64,000 bases of DNA from Pseudoalteromonas aurantia 208 (GCF_014858725.1 NZ_AQGV01000010.1:1-64000); one strand, 5' to 3'. Numbered from the stretch's first letter, positions 10,161-20,068 are shown. Made by a program: numbers and translations. Notes: a model not told the origin generated them from the letters alone.

Positions 10161-10700
10161 TTATTCACTTGTACCGGTTTCTTCTGATTCATGTATTTCT
10201 ACTTTTGTTAACCGTTCTTTCCAACAACCAGTACCGTCGGGTATTAATTCTAATAACTCGATATGATCAGGATTCACACTAACCACTTCACCATGATACA
10301 ACCCCATATATTGGCCTTGCTTAATCCTATATAGTCCTTGATCTGATGCTTTAATTAAGGCCCATGTGGCATTAGTTGTGGCAATTGTGCCTTTCATTTC
10401 TAAGTTATCCAATGGATATTTTTCCAATGGATCTCTGGCTCGATTCGGATCAGGATGCAGACAATTTCGTATCTGCACCATTTTACTTTCTATTACTTCT
10501 GGCTCTGGTGCCACAAAAGGGCTGCGCAAATTTTCCGCATCATAAGCAAAATGTATAAACTCTCGCATTTCTGGAATAGGCTCAACTTTGGGCGTTGCAC
10601 TCGCCTGTATTTGATCGATATATTCTTTTTGTTCAGCAGTATCATCATTACATGCACATAATAGTAGCGTACTAAAAAATAAGCATGGTAAACGATACAT
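10161..10700 (-). CDS. pilP: Type IV pilus pilotin-like lipoprotein PilP
   Basis: Inner-membrane lipoprotein that links the PilMNO alignment complex to the PilQ secretin. About 179 residues with an N-terminal lipoprotein signal (hydrophobic run ending LLLCAC), then a low-complexity linker, and the PilP fold from about residue 70 (NLEMKGTI, LIKASDQGLYRIKQGQYMG). The ATG at 10700 overlaps the pilO stop as TGATG; a GTG one codon upstream is the alternative start. Confidence 0.93.
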   Translation of the reverse strand: MYRLPCLFFSTLLLCACNDDTAEQKEYIDQIQASATPKVEPIPEMREFIHFAYDAENLRSPFVAPEPEVIESKMVQIRNCLHPDPNRARDPLEKYPLDNLEMKGTIATTNATWALIKASDQGLYRIKQGQYMGLYHGEVVSVNPDHIELLELIPDGTGCWKERLTKVEIHESEETGTSE

Positions 10701-11305
10701 CACTTACGCTCCCCCTGTTCATAACGATACGTTTTGGCTATCACACTAAATACCAAATCATTATTACCCGCATTTTCGATCTGAAAATCGTGCAAACTCA
10801 CTATTCTAGGTAACTGAGCCACCTTCCCAACAAACTTACCAAATTCATGGTAAGTTCCTACTATTTCAAGTTTAATCGGTAATTCAGTGTAGAACTCTTT
10901 CTTGACTTCAGGCAGCCACCCTATTTTCAAAAATGTTAAGCCGCTTGAAGTACCCACATATGTTAAATCATCTAATAACCCTGGTGTTTCATTCGACGTT
11001 GGTAGCCGGCGTAATAGTTGGGAAAATTGTGCTTCCATATCTAACATTTGCTGACGATATAAATCTAAGTTATTTGCGCGAGCATATTTTATACGATAAC
11101 TCGTTCTAAACTCTTCTTCCGCATTAACCGCGCTTTCATACCGGCTAATTGAGGTAGACACAAGTAAACTATATCCGACCACAAAAGTAATTACGACGAC
11201 TATGACACAGCATAAAACTTTAACGACAAAAGGCCATTCACCGATATTGTCTAGCTCAATTTCATTCCAATCAATATCTTGTAGAGATTTCAAGTCAAAA
11301 TTCAC
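10700..11305 (-). CDS. pilO: Type IV pilus inner-membrane protein PilO
   Basis: A 201-residue bitopic protein: short cytoplasmic N-terminus, one transmembrane helix at about 27-49 (VKVLCCVIVVVITFVVGYSL), a coiled coil through about 100 (AEFRTS-like heptads, MEAQFSQLLRRLP), and a ferredoxin-like periplasmic domain. It dimerises with PilN to join the cytoplasmic PilM and the PilP/PilQ part of the machine. It follows pilN with a 22-nt gap and overlaps pilP. Confidence 0.94.
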   Translation of the reverse strand: MNFDLKSLQDIDWNEIELDNIGEWPFVVKVLCCVIVVVITFVVGYSLLVSTSISRYESAVNAEEEFRTSYRIKYARANNLDLYRQQMLDMEAQFSQLLRRLPTSNETPGLLDDLTYVGTSSGLTFLKIGWLPEVKKEFYTELPIKLEIVGTYHEFGKFVGKVAQLPRIVSLHDFQIENAGNNDLVFSVIAKTYRYEQGERK

Positions 11306-11327
11306 AGTTTATATTGCCACCCTAAAG

Positions 11328-11900
11328 TTACTTTCCACGCTGAGAATCTTCAATTTGTTGAAATGACTTTACATAAAAATGCATGCTAAAATCACTCAAT
11401 AAACGCGACCGTTGCTCACCAGCGACAATACCTTGAATGATAGGTCGTTCCAATAAATATGATGCTTCAACTTGTCTCAGCATTTGTGATAGTCGATTAT
11501 TTGACTCACTTCTACCCACAACTTTCAATAAGTTACCTTTTCGCTCTAAGCTTGTAAGGTACACACCTGCAGGTACTACTCGCGTAATTTCATCTATTAT
11601 TTGAGTACCCAAATTTCGATTACTTTGTAATTCTTCAATCAAACGAATGCGTCTTTGCAAATTGTTTTTCTGCTTATTTAAATCATTGATCGCAATAATT
11701 CGCGTATCTAACTTAGAGATCTCCGCTTTTAAATAATTATTTTTAATGTTTTGCCCTGTGGTTAGACTATCGTAAAACGCACCGATGAAATACATCACTA
11801 AACAAACCACACCGATAATTAAGCCTATTATTGTCAAAAACTTCTGCTGTGATGCTTGTCGTTCTTGTTCTCTCCACGGAAGTAGATTTATATGTGGCAT
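11328..11900 (-). CDS. pilN: Type IV pilus inner-membrane protein PilN
   Basis: A 190-residue protein with the hallmark cytoplasmic N-terminus INLLPWRE, which docks in the PilM groove. One transmembrane helix at about 22-44 and a periplasmic coiled coil plus ferredoxin-like domain (VYLTSLERKGNLLKVVG) follow. The start overlaps the end of pilM by 13 nt, indicating coupled translation. Confidence 0.95.
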   Translation of the reverse strand: MPHINLLPWREQERQASQQKFLTIIGLIIGVVCLVMYFIGAFYDSLTTGQNIKNNYLKAEISKLDTRIIAINDLNKQKNNLQRRIRLIEELQSNRNLGTQIIDEITRVVPAGVYLTSLERKGNLLKVVGRSESNNRLSQMLRQVEASYLLERPIIQGIVAGEQRSRLLSDFSMHFYVKSFQQIEDSQRGK

Positions 11901-12967
11901 GATGTAAAACTCCTAAGTGCCAAACCCGTCGCTATAGCAAACTGCGCTCGGTGCCGTTGCAATACATTACGGTCTACCTTTGGCGATACTTCCATATCCG
12001 CAAATGGATCAGCCACTATGGTATGAATACCTAATTCATCCACTAACAATCTGTCCAACCCCTCAACCAGCGAAGTTCCTCCTGTTAGTACTACATAATC
12101 TACGTGATCTTTACCGCTAGTCGTCATGAACATTTGTACAGCTCTTCTTACTTGCTGCAATAACGCAGTCTGAAAAGGGGCAAGTACTTCAAAAGTATAG
12201 TTAGGGGGTAAATCTCCGGTCGTTTTAGCAATTTCAGCTTCATCGAAACTTTTATTGTAATAGGCAACAATACTATTTGTGTACTGCTCTCCACCAAACA
12301 CTTGATCTCTTGTATAAATCGCTTTTCCAGATTGAATCACACTCACTAACGTAATCACAGCGCCAATATCAATCACCGCAACCACTTTATCAAATGCATC
12401 GGAAGGCAATTGCCCATACAAAACATCTAAAGAACGTCCAAGCGCATAACTTTCTACATCGACAACTTTTGTTTTATAACCTGCATCATCTAACGCGTTA
12501 ACACGTGCTTGCACACTTTCAGTACGCGCTGCTGACAACAGTACATTTACTCTCGACGGATCGGCTTCATTAACAGAGATCTTTTCAAAATCTAGGCTAA
12601 CCTCATCCAAGGGATAAGGTATCAAACTATCGGCTTCTATCGCAATTTGCGACTCTAATTCAGCATCAGTTAATGAAACATCCATGAAAATTACTTTCGT
12701 AATGACGCTTTGACCTGATACTGCGACTGCTGCATACTGTGTATGTTTGGGTAAACGCTTTTTAAGTTTGCTAATAACACGGCCTATCGCTTCAATATCT
12801 TGGATCGCACGTTCAGACATTGCACCTTTTGGGACAGGCTCTATTGCAACCGCTTCAACCCTAAAACCAGTATTAGATTGTGATAACAGTACCGCTTTGG
12901 CGCAATGTGAGCCAATATCGATACCGAACATCATCGGCGCTTGTTTTTTGAATAATTTGCTAAGCAT
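11888..12967 (-). CDS. pilM: Type IV pilus assembly ATPase-fold protein PilM
   Basis: A 359-residue actin-like cytoplasmic protein, first gene of pilMNOPQ. It has the actin-fold phosphate loops FGIDIGS near residue 15 and AVIDIGAV near 198, and VLTGGTSLVEGL near the C-terminus, which match FtsA/PilM proteins. PilM binds PilN and helps set PilB/PilT use. It is divergent from mrcA across 133 nt, the normal gammaproteobacterial arrangement. Confidence 0.96.
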   Translation of the reverse strand: MLSKLFKKQAPMMFGIDIGSHCAKAVLLSQSNTGFRVEAVAIEPVPKGAMSERAIQDIEAIGRVISKLKKRLPKHTQYAAVAVSGQSVITKVIFMDVSLTDAELESQIAIEADSLIPYPLDEVSLDFEKISVNEADPSRVNVLLSAARTESVQARVNALDDAGYKTKVVDVESYALGRSLDVLYGQLPSDAFDKVVAVIDIGAVITLVSVIQSGKAIYTRDQVFGGEQYTNSIVAYYNKSFDEAEIAKTTGDLPPNYTFEVLAPFQTALLQQVRRAVQMFMTTSGKDHVDYVVLTGGTSLVEGLDRLLVDELGIHTIVADPFADMEVSPKVDRNVLQRHRAQFAIATGLALRSFTSCHI

Positions 12968-13100
12968 GCCTGTCGCCTAATATCCTTTGTTTTATGTATG
13001 AACGAGTTATAATTATACGTACAATAGTTATTAATCATTTTTTATTCAGATATACTAGCAGTGTCTACCTATAATTGGGAGCCTAACTAGGGAATATTCC

Positions 13101-15551
13101 GTGACTATATTGAAGAGAGCTATACAGTTTTTCATCGCGTGTACCATTTTAGGTCTATTAACATTAATCAGTCTTTATTACTATGTCAAATCAGATATCC
13201 CCAGTGTCGCAGTGCTTAAAGAGGTACAATTACAAACACCGATGCAAGTATTTACCAAAGACGGTAAGTTAATAAATCAATTCGGTGAAAAAAGGCGTAT
13301 TCCCGTACGCATTGAGGATATTCCCCAACCGCTTATTGATGCCATACTCGCAACTGAAGATAATCGCTTTTACGAGCACTTCGGCATCGATCCCATAGGG
13401 ATTGTGCGCTCATTTCTTGTTTTAGTAAGTACTGGTGAAAAGAAGCAAGGCGCGAGTACGATTACCATGCAGCTAGCAAGAAATTTCTTCTTAACAAGGG
13501 AGAAAGCATACATTCGTAAAGTGAAAGAAATTTTCATCGCGCTACATATTGAACAATTACTAAGTAAAGACGAGATATTGGCTTTATACCTTAATAAAAT
13601 AGAACTCGGTCATAGAGCCTTTGGTATTGGTGCTGCAGCACAAGTATATTATGGTAAAGAGTTAGGTGAACTCACACTCGCTCAAATGGCTATGATAGCA
13701 GGGCTTCCAAAAGCGCCTTCAGCCCTCAACCCTATTAGCAACCCAACTCGCGCAAAACAACGTAGAAATGTCGTGCTTGGTCGTATGTTTAAAGAGCACT
13801 ACATTGATCAAGCTACTTATCATAAAGCGAGGGAAGCACCAATTACTGCGCGCCGTCATGGCGCTGAAATAGAACTATATGCGCCTTATATTTCTGAAAT
13901 GGTACGCGCATATATGGTAGAACGCTACGGTACAGATAAAGCCTATAATAGTGGATTTAGAGTCTTTACCAGTGTCGAGTCTGATATTCAAGCTGCAGCC
14001 CAACGTGCTCTCGTTAACAACCTGCATAAATATGATATGCGCCATGGTTACCGAGGACCAGAAAAAGCGCTATGGCAGCCAACAATTGATATTCCCTGGA
14101 ACGAACAAGCCATAATATCTTACTTAAAAACAGTAAAGGAGATTGCGCCACTGAAGGCGGCTGTTGTGATCCATATTTCTGAAAAATCAGCAACAGTTTT
14201 GAGCAAAGCTGGCGCTTATCATACGATTGAATGGAGTGGACTAAATTGGGCTCGTAGTTTCATTTCTCAAACGCGACAAGGATTACCACCTAAGACCGTT
14301 GACGACATTTTATCTCCGGGTATGCAAATATGGATAAGAAACCATAATCAGCAATGGCAACTCAGTCAGTACCCTACGCCTTCCAGCGCACTCGTATCAC
14401 TCGATCCACAAGATGGGCGTATCAAAGCATTGGTCGGTGGCTATAGCTTTGCACAAAGTCAGTACAATCGTGCAACACAAGCAAAAAGACAGGTCGGTTC
14501 AAACATCAAGCCTTTTATTTATTCGGCAGCCCTTGAAAGTGACTACTCTCTTGCTACGATTATTAATGATGCCCCTATAAATCACTGGGATAAAACCCAA
14601 GGATACTCATGGAGACCTAGGAACAGCCCAGATGTTTACAGTGGTCCAATTCGTATTCGCCGTGCATTAGCACAATCCAAAAATGTTGTGTCAGTTCGCC
14701 TTTTGCGTGGCGTAGGGTTACAAGAAAGTGCCGACCATTTATTAAAATTTGGATTCCAAGATGAAGATATTAATCGGAGCGAGTCCTTGGCGCTGGGTAG
14801 CGCAGCCATGACTCCGCTTGAAATGGCCAGAGGTATGAGCACTTTTGCCAACAGAGGTCATTTAATTGATCCTTATTTCATTAGTGAAATTCAAGATGCC
14901 TACGGAAATACACTTGGCACTGCCCAGCCCTTAATCGCATGTGATGAAGAACAACAAGATATGCAGACACACCTTTGTGCACCGCAAGTTATTACTGAAC
15001 AAAATGCGTTTTTAGTCTCTAGTGCCATGCATAGTGCTATTTGGGGTGGAGGTAGCTGGCGACATAAAACAGGATGGACAGGTACCGGTTGGCGCGCTCA
15101 AAATCTAAAACGCCGTGATTTATCTGGTAAAACAGGCACAACCAACGAAGCAATCGACACATGGTTTAGTGGATTTAACCAAAATGTGCTTACCACTGTA
15201 TGGGTGGGATTCGATGATGCTAGCAAACCATTAGGTCGAGCGGCCTACAATAATAGTTTAGGTAAAAACCAACTTGTAGGCGCTGAGTCCGGCGCTATTT
15301 CAGCGCAGCCTGCTTGGATTGAATTCATGCGCTCTGCACTGGTGAATGAACCCCTCGCACCGATAGACCCGCCGCCTGGGTTAATTTCGGTACGTATAGA
15401 TTTAAAAACCGGCTTGCTCAGCCACAAAAATGATTTCACCAGTCGTTTTGAATATTTTGAATCAGGCACTGCCCCCACAAAATATGTATTAGATACTGGA
15501 TCTAGTACGCCATTTGATGAGCCTCTACCTGTACAAGATGAGTTATTTTAG
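13101..15551 (+). CDS. mrcA: Penicillin-binding protein 1A (bifunctional)
   Basis: Builds peptidoglycan with both glycosyltransferase and transpeptidase activity. The 816-residue protein has a signal anchor at about 8-26, a GT51 domain with catalytic EDNRFYEHFG near residue 85 and GASTITMQLARN near 118, an OB-like insert, and a transpeptidase domain with active serine in GSNIKPF near 466, SKN (AQSKNVV), and KTGTTNE near 675. GTG start with AGGGAA upstream; a TATAAT at 13070-13075 may belong to its promoter. Family order with divergent pilM is conserved. Confidence 0.96.
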   Translation: MTILKRAIQFFIACTILGLLTLISLYYYVKSDIPSVAVLKEVQLQTPMQVFTKDGKLINQFGEKRRIPVRIEDIPQPLIDAILATEDNRFYEHFGIDPIGIVRSFLVLVSTGEKKQGASTITMQLARNFFLTREKAYIRKVKEIFIALHIEQLLSKDEILALYLNKIELGHRAFGIGAAAQVYYGKELGELTLAQMAMIAGLPKAPSALNPISNPTRAKQRRNVVLGRMFKEHYIDQATYHKAREAPITARRHGAEIELYAPYISEMVRAYMVERYGTDKAYNSGFRVFTSVESDIQAAAQRALVNNLHKYDMRHGYRGPEKALWQPTIDIPWNEQAIISYLKTVKEIAPLKAAVVIHISEKSATVLSKAGAYHTIEWSGLNWARSFISQTRQGLPPKTVDDILSPGMQIWIRNHNQQWQLSQYPTPSSALVSLDPQDGRIKALVGGYSFAQSQYNRATQAKRQVGSNIKPFIYSAALESDYSLATIINDAPINHWDKTQGYSWRPRNSPDVYSGPIRIRRALAQSKNVVSVRLLRGVGLQESADHLLKFGFQDEDINRSESLALGSAAMTPLEMARGMSTFANRGHLIDPYFISEIQDAYGNTLGTAQPLIACDEEQQDMQTHLCAPQVITEQNAFLVSSAMHSAIWGGGSWRHKTGWTGTGWRAQNLKRRDLSGKTGTTNEAIDTWFSGFNQNVLTTVWVGFDDASKPLGRAAYNNSLGKNQLVGAESGAISAQPAWIEFMRSALVNEPLAPIDPPPGLISVRIDLKTGLLSHKNDFTSRFEYFESGTAPTKYVLDTGSSTPFDEPLPVQDELF

Positions 15552-15584
15552 TTCACTCATTGAAAAATAGAGCTGCATAAACAT

Positions 15585-15615
15585 AAAAAGCCAATCAAAA
15601 TAAGATTGGCTTTTT
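15585..15615. terminator. Bidirectional terminator between mrcA and maeB
   Basis: AAAAAGCCAATC and GATTGGCTTTTT form a perfect 12-bp stem with a 7-nt loop. It has a T-run on the plus strand and the equivalent A-run at its left flank, so it can end both converging transcripts. Confidence 0.88.
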
Positions 15616-15636
15616 ACATACAACATCAATCATTTA

Positions 15637-16890
15637 CTACGCTTCAAGATCTGCCATATAATTTTCTGGCAAAGCTATTTGGGCAACGCCTGAGTCAATC
15701 GCAGCATGAGCAACTGCTTTCGCTATACGTGGCAATAAACGCGGATCCATCGGTTTAGGGATAATATACTGTGCTCCAAACTCTAAGCTTTCTACATCAG
15801 CCGCTTTTAATACTTGTTCAGGAACAGCTTCTTTGGCAATACTTCGGATAGCTTCAACGGCTGCTATCTTCATCTCGTCATTAATCGCTGTTGCACGCAC
15901 ATCCAATGCTCCACGGAAAATAAACGGGAAACATAGCACGTTATTCACTTGATTTGGATAATCTGAACGACCGGTTGCCATAATCAAATCTTTGCGAGCA
16001 CTATGTGCCAATTCAGGATTAATTTCTGGATCAGGATTTGAGCAGGCAAATACAACAGGCTTTTCATTCATCAACTTCAAATCATCAGCTGAGAGTAAAT
16101 CTGGTCCAGATACGCCAACAAACACATCAGCATCAGCGATTACATCTTGTAACGTACGCTTATCTGTGTTGTTTGCAAATAATTGCTTGTATTCATTTAA
16201 ATCATCACGACGCGTATGAATAACACCTTTACGGTCTAACATATATATATGTTCACGTTGAGCACCGCACTTAATTAACAGCTCCATACAGGCAATAGCC
16301 GCAGCTCCTGCACCAAGACACACAATAATAGCATCTTGAATGTTTTTTCCTTGGATCTCTAAGGCATTAAGCATACCGGCTGCAGTTACAATTGCTGTAC
16401 CGTGTTGGTCATCGTGAAACACTGGAATATCACAACGTTCTATCAGCGCTTTCTCAATTTCAAAGCACTCAGGCGCTTTAATATCTTCGAGATTAATACC
16501 ACCAAAAGTATCTGCTATGTTTGCAACCGTATTAATAAAGTCTTCAGTTGTACGATGCTTTACTTCAATATCTATGGAGTCAAGCCCCGCAAAACGCTTA
16601 AAAAGTAAAGATTTACCTTCCATTACAGGTTTAGAGGCAAGCGGCCCCAAATTTCCTAGGCCTAAAATAGCCGTACCGTTACTGATCACGGCCACCATAT
16701 TGCCTTTACCAGTATATTTATAAGCGTTTGCTGGATCTGCCGCGATTTCGCGCACGGGTTCGGCCACACCGGGGCTATACGCCAATGCGAGGTCTTTTAC
16801 GGTTTCCGCTGGCTTGGTCAGTTCAACACTGATTTTACCTGGAACGGGATGAGCATGATAATGTAAAGCTTGTTCACGAAAGTCTGACAT
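15637..16890 (-). CDS. maeB: Malic enzyme, short form (malate to pyruvate, likely NADP-linked)
   Basis: Oxidatively decarboxylates malate to pyruvate. The 417-residue protein has the malic enzyme N-terminal domain (LALAYSPGVAEPVREIA; GNMVAVISNGTAILGLGNLG; GKSLLFKRFAG) and a Rossmann domain (VCLGAGAAAIACMELL). It resembles the N-terminal half of E. coli MaeB but ends where that protein's phosphotransacetylase-like domain would begin. Cofactor choice (NADP or NAD) cannot be settled by eye. Shares a terminator with mrcA; upstream lies a long gene-free gap that should hold its promoter. Confidence 0.9.
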   Translation of the reverse strand: MSDFREQALHYHAHPVPGKISVELTKPAETVKDLALAYSPGVAEPVREIAADPANAYKYTGKGNMVAVISNGTAILGLGNLGPLASKPVMEGKSLLFKRFAGLDSIDIEVKHRTTEDFINTVANIADTFGGINLEDIKAPECFEIEKALIERCDIPVFHDDQHGTAIVTAAGMLNALEIQGKNIQDAIIVCLGAGAAAIACMELLIKCGAQREHIYMLDRKGVIHTRRDDLNEYKQLFANNTDKRTLQDVIADADVFVGVSGPDLLSADDLKLMNEKPVVFACSNPDPEINPELAHSARKDLIMATGRSDYPNQVNNVLCFPFIFRGALDVRATAINDEMKIAAVEAIRSIAKEAVPEQVLKAADVESLEFGAQYIIPKPMDPRLLPRIAKAVAHAAIDSGVAQIALPENYMADLEA

Positions 16891-17408
16891 GACGCGATAT
16901 ATTCCTGCAAGAAGTTAAAAGTGAGAGTGAAGTTCCGCAATTAAGTAAACAATACCTTGTTTGCAAATATATTCAAGCAATATCAGGTCTATCCTGTGAT
17001 GACACTTTACAAGCATTTTCTCTGACTTTTACTGGTATTTAACTTACTTTATCTACATTTATTCGTTCTTACTCGCTTAAAAATAAGTAAATCATCACTC
17101 ATATCGAATGAAAAACAACCCAAAAAAGAGACGAATAGCAAAATAAGCTAATAAAATCCAAAAAATAGCATTTTTACATCTTTTAGAAGATCTTAATGAA
17201 CTTTAACAACAAAATAACCATTAAAAACGTCGCTACTCTTCGAATTATTATGCAAAAAAATCACCAAGGTACGCAAAATACTTTACGGCACTATTTAGGA
17301 ATATAGAAGCAACTGATAAAAAATGAAATGTCGTGAATTCAATAGTGAATATAGACAATAAAAATTCGAGCTTAAACTTTATCGAAAAGAGATATAAATA
17401 AAAGATAT
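16891..17408. other. Gene-free AT-rich gap upstream of maeB
   Basis: About 520 nt of strongly AT-biased sequence between maeB and the rpmE terminator. I found only tiny frames (12 codons from about 17108, 18 codons from 17250), neither with a Shine-Dalgarno sequence. There is a small hairpin ATCTTTTAGAAGAT near 17178-17191, and a sequence on the minus strand near 17240-17255 loosely like an ArgR half-site. The part near 16891 should carry the maeB promoter. I see nothing else. Confidence 0.6.
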
Positions 17409-17438
17409 AAAAAAAGCACCCGTAGGTGCTTTTTTTTC
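17409..17438 (-). terminator. Rho-independent terminator of rpmE
   Basis: On the minus strand AAGCACC, loop TACG, GGTGCTT, then a T-run. It lies 13 nt after the rpmE stop. Confidence 0.88.
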
Positions 17439-17450
17439 AAACGTCTTTGC

Positions 17451-17663
17451 TTACTTACTGCTAAGTGAACCGAAACGCTTGTTAAAGCGGTCAACACGAC
17501 CACCTGTGTCTAAGATTTTTTGCTTACCAGTATAGAACGGGTGACACTCAGAACAAACGTCTAAGTGAATGTCTTTACATAGAGTTGAACGAGTTGCGAA
17601 CTTGTTACCACATGAACAAGATGCATTGATCGTTTCATACTTAGGGTGAATACCTTCTTTCAT
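17451..17663 (-). CDS. rpmE: 50S ribosomal protein L31 (zinc type)
   Basis: A 70-residue large-subunit protein at the B1b bridge to the 30S. It keeps the zinc ribbon of the C+ form: C16 and C18 (CSC), C37 and C40 (CSEC). It starts [10 protein letters not shown], and HPFYTGKQK lies near the end. Divergent from priA as in E. coli, with its own terminator and a leader that contains a stable hairpin. Confidence 0.98.
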   Translation of the reverse strand: MKEGIHPKYETINASCSCGNKFATRSTLCKDIHLDVCSECHPFYTGKQKILDTGGRVDRFNKRFGSLSSK

Positions 17664-17715
17664 AGCAACCTCTGGTTAGGCCGTATCGCTCTCCAAACCC
17701 GAAGTTTGGCACCAT
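17664..17715 (-). promoter_or_regulatory. rpmE 5' leader with hairpin, candidate L31 autoregulatory element
   Basis: On the minus strand, about 30 nt before the start codon, CCAAAC and GTTTGG (17693-17709) pair around the loop TTCGG. L31 represses its own mRNA in E. coli, and structured L31 leaders have been predicted in Gammaproteobacteria. The hairpin is seen in the sequence; its role in L31 binding is inference. Confidence 0.4.
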
Positions 17716-17890
17716 ACGTAGTTATACAAATAATTGGACGCGTATTTTAAGTAACTAAAGCACGATCCACAAGCAATAAATACACTATTTTACTAAATTT
17801 TGTACACTCACCTGCTTTTCCCCAGTTTAAACTGGGTTTTTAGGTCCCTCTCTAGTAAATTAGCATCACCCATTTAGATACGAGCTTGCA

Positions 17891-20062
17891 ATGTCCTTTG
17901 TCGAAGTTGTCATTAAAGTCCCGCTCCCACGTACCTTTGATTACTTACTAATCGAAGCCCAAACTGTAACTGTCGGTTGCCGTGTAGAAGTTTCCTTTGC
18001 TAATCGAACTTTAGTAGCGTTGGTTGTGGCACTCAAAAACCATTCCAACGTCCCAGCCAATAAAATTAAACCGATTGCGCGTATTATCGATTGCTACCCC
18101 ATCTTATCAGCTCAGCATATCGAGCTTTTGCGTTTCACCGCACAGTACTACTGTCACCCTTTAGGTGAGACATTGTTTACCGCTTTACCAGCCTCATTAC
18201 GCAGTGGTGAACACCCTGACAAAACCACCGTAGCCACTGTAACATTAACAGCTAAAGGTGCTGAGTTACCCAAGCTCCGTTCAAAAAAACAACAAGCACT
18301 ACTCTCTCAACTAGCGGGTTCTGGTGCATCAAGTGTCACAGAGCTCAAAGCCTTGGGATTTACAAAACAACAAATTGACGCTTTACAAGAGAAAGCACTC
18401 GTCGAAAAATCTTTAGAACATGATACGAAATGGACGCAAGCGCCTAGAACAATAAACTCAAAACCCCGACTGAATGAAGAACAAGCAGCCGCCTTTAGTG
18501 TTATTAACCAGCAACAAGGTTATCGTACATTTTTACTCGAAGGCATTACCGGCAGTGGTAAGACTGAAGTGTACCTACAATGTTTAGAGAAAATAGTTAA
18601 CTCAGGCCGTCAAGCACTTGTGTTAGTACCTGAGATTGGTCTAACACCGCAAACAGTGAATCGATTTCGACGACGCTTTCCTGATACACCCATTGATTTA
18701 TGGCATTCAAACTTAACGGATAATGAGCGCTTACACGTATGGCGTAGAACGGAGCAAGGCAGTTGTGCACTCGTTATCGGCACTCGTTCAAGTATTTTCT
18801 TACCCTTTAAAAATTTGGGTATGATGGTCGTCGATGAAGAACATGATAGTTCTTTTAAACAACAAGATGGTTTGCGCTATCACGCAAGGGACTTAGCAGT
18901 ATATCGCAGTGCCCACGCAAATATTCCCCTAATTCTCGGCACCGCAACTCCGGCACTTGAGACCTTGCATAAAGCAATTAATAATAAATTTCAACTGCTC
19001 ACATTATCAAAAAGAGCAGAAACAAAAGTAGCAAACCAATTTTTACTAATTGATATGAAAGGCCAAATTGAACAAGGAGGGTTTGCACCATCCACGCTTC
19101 AGCACATTGAACGCACGTTAGCGTGTGCGAAACAAGTGATGGTCTTTCTAAATCGCAGAGGTTATGCCCCCACCTTGCTATGCCACGAGTGTGGCTGGTT
19201 AAGTCAATGCACTCATTGCAGTGCTAGCACAACATTTCACAAAGCGATGGCAAGATTAGTATGCCACCACTGCTCACAGCAAAGCTATGTTCCTGCACAA
19301 TGCCCAGATTGTGGTAGCACCCAAATTATGCCTGTAGGCTTAGGTACTGAGCAACTTGAAGATTTTTTAAAGGGTCACTTCCCTGATACGCCGATAAGTA
19401 GAATAGACAGAGATTCAACTAGAAGAAAAGGCGCTTTAGAAACTGCCTTAGCTGATATTAATGCCGGTGGAAGTCGCATTTTGGTAGGTACACAAATGCT
19501 CGCAAAAGGTCACCATTTTGCCGATGTTAATCTAGTTGTCATGTTGGATGTCGATGGAGGGTTATACTCAAGTGACTTTCGCGCCACAGAGCATATGGCA
19601 CAATTAATTACACAAGTGGCGGGCCGGGCTGGCAGAAGCGGAGAACCCGGCACTGTGTTATTACAAACCCACTTTCCTGATCACCCTTTGCTCCAAGATT
19701 TAGTGAATAATGGCTACCAAGATTTTGCACGTTATGCGCTAAAAGAACGGCAAGAAGTAGAACTTCCTCCCTACACTCATTTAGCATTAGTACGGGTAGA
19801 GGGTACTAATGCTAAATTGGTAATAGACTTTTTAACTGATTTAGTTCCTGCAACCCCATACTCTGGTATACAATTACTCGGGCCGATTCCAGCTCCGATG
19901 GAGCGTGTTGCCGGTAAGTATAGATACCAATTACACATACAAGCCCCCGAACGACCTGTTTTGCATCGCTATCTTGCACAGCTTTTGAGCTATATTAGTG
20001 AACATAAGCTTGCAAATAGAGTTCGGTGGAGCATTGACATCGATCCTATGGATACCTATTAG
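17891..20062 (+). CDS. priA: Primosomal helicase PriA
   Basis: Restarts stalled replication forks by recognising branched DNA and loading the replisome. The 723-residue protein has the 3'BD domain (residues 1-105), a winged helix, helicase motif I GSGKTEVYL near residue 220, motif II DEEHDSSFKQQ, an intervening zinc domain with eight cysteines in CxxC pairs (CHEC, CTHC, CHHC, CPDC, about residues 435-475), motifs IV-VI (GTEQLEDFL, TQMLAKGHHF, QVAGRAGR), and the C-terminal domain. Followed 6 nt later by the FtsN-like gene. Confidence 0.97.
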   Translation: MSFVEVVIKVPLPRTFDYLLIEAQTVTVGCRVEVSFANRTLVALVVALKNHSNVPANKIKPIARIIDCYPILSAQHIELLRFTAQYYCHPLGETLFTALPASLRSGEHPDKTTVATVTLTAKGAELPKLRSKKQQALLSQLAGSGASSVTELKALGFTKQQIDALQEKALVEKSLEHDTKWTQAPRTINSKPRLNEEQAAAFSVINQQQGYRTFLLEGITGSGKTEVYLQCLEKIVNSGRQALVLVPEIGLTPQTVNRFRRRFPDTPIDLWHSNLTDNERLHVWRRTEQGSCALVIGTRSSIFLPFKNLGMMVVDEEHDSSFKQQDGLRYHARDLAVYRSAHANIPLILGTATPALETLHKAINNKFQLLTLSKRAETKVANQFLLIDMKGQIEQGGFAPSTLQHIERTLACAKQVMVFLNRRGYAPTLLCHECGWLSQCTHCSASTTFHKAMARLVCHHCSQQSYVPAQCPDCGSTQIMPVGLGTEQLEDFLKGHFPDTPISRIDRDSTRRKGALETALADINAGGSRILVGTQMLAKGHHFADVNLVVMLDVDGGLYSSDFRATEHMAQLITQVAGRAGRSGEPGTVLLQTHFPDHPLLQDLVNNGYQDFARYALKERQEVELPPYTHLALVRVEGTNAKLVIDFLTDLVPATPYSGIQLLGPIPAPMERVAGKYRYQLHIQAPERPVLHRYLAQLLSYISEHKLANRVRWSIDIDPMDTY

Positions 20063-20068
20063 TAATTT

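Noticed and set aside
17108..17306. Two tiny open frames of 12 and 18 codons in the maeB upstream gap
   Set aside because: Neither has a Shine-Dalgarno sequence nor recognisable composition; expected by chance in AT-rich DNA.
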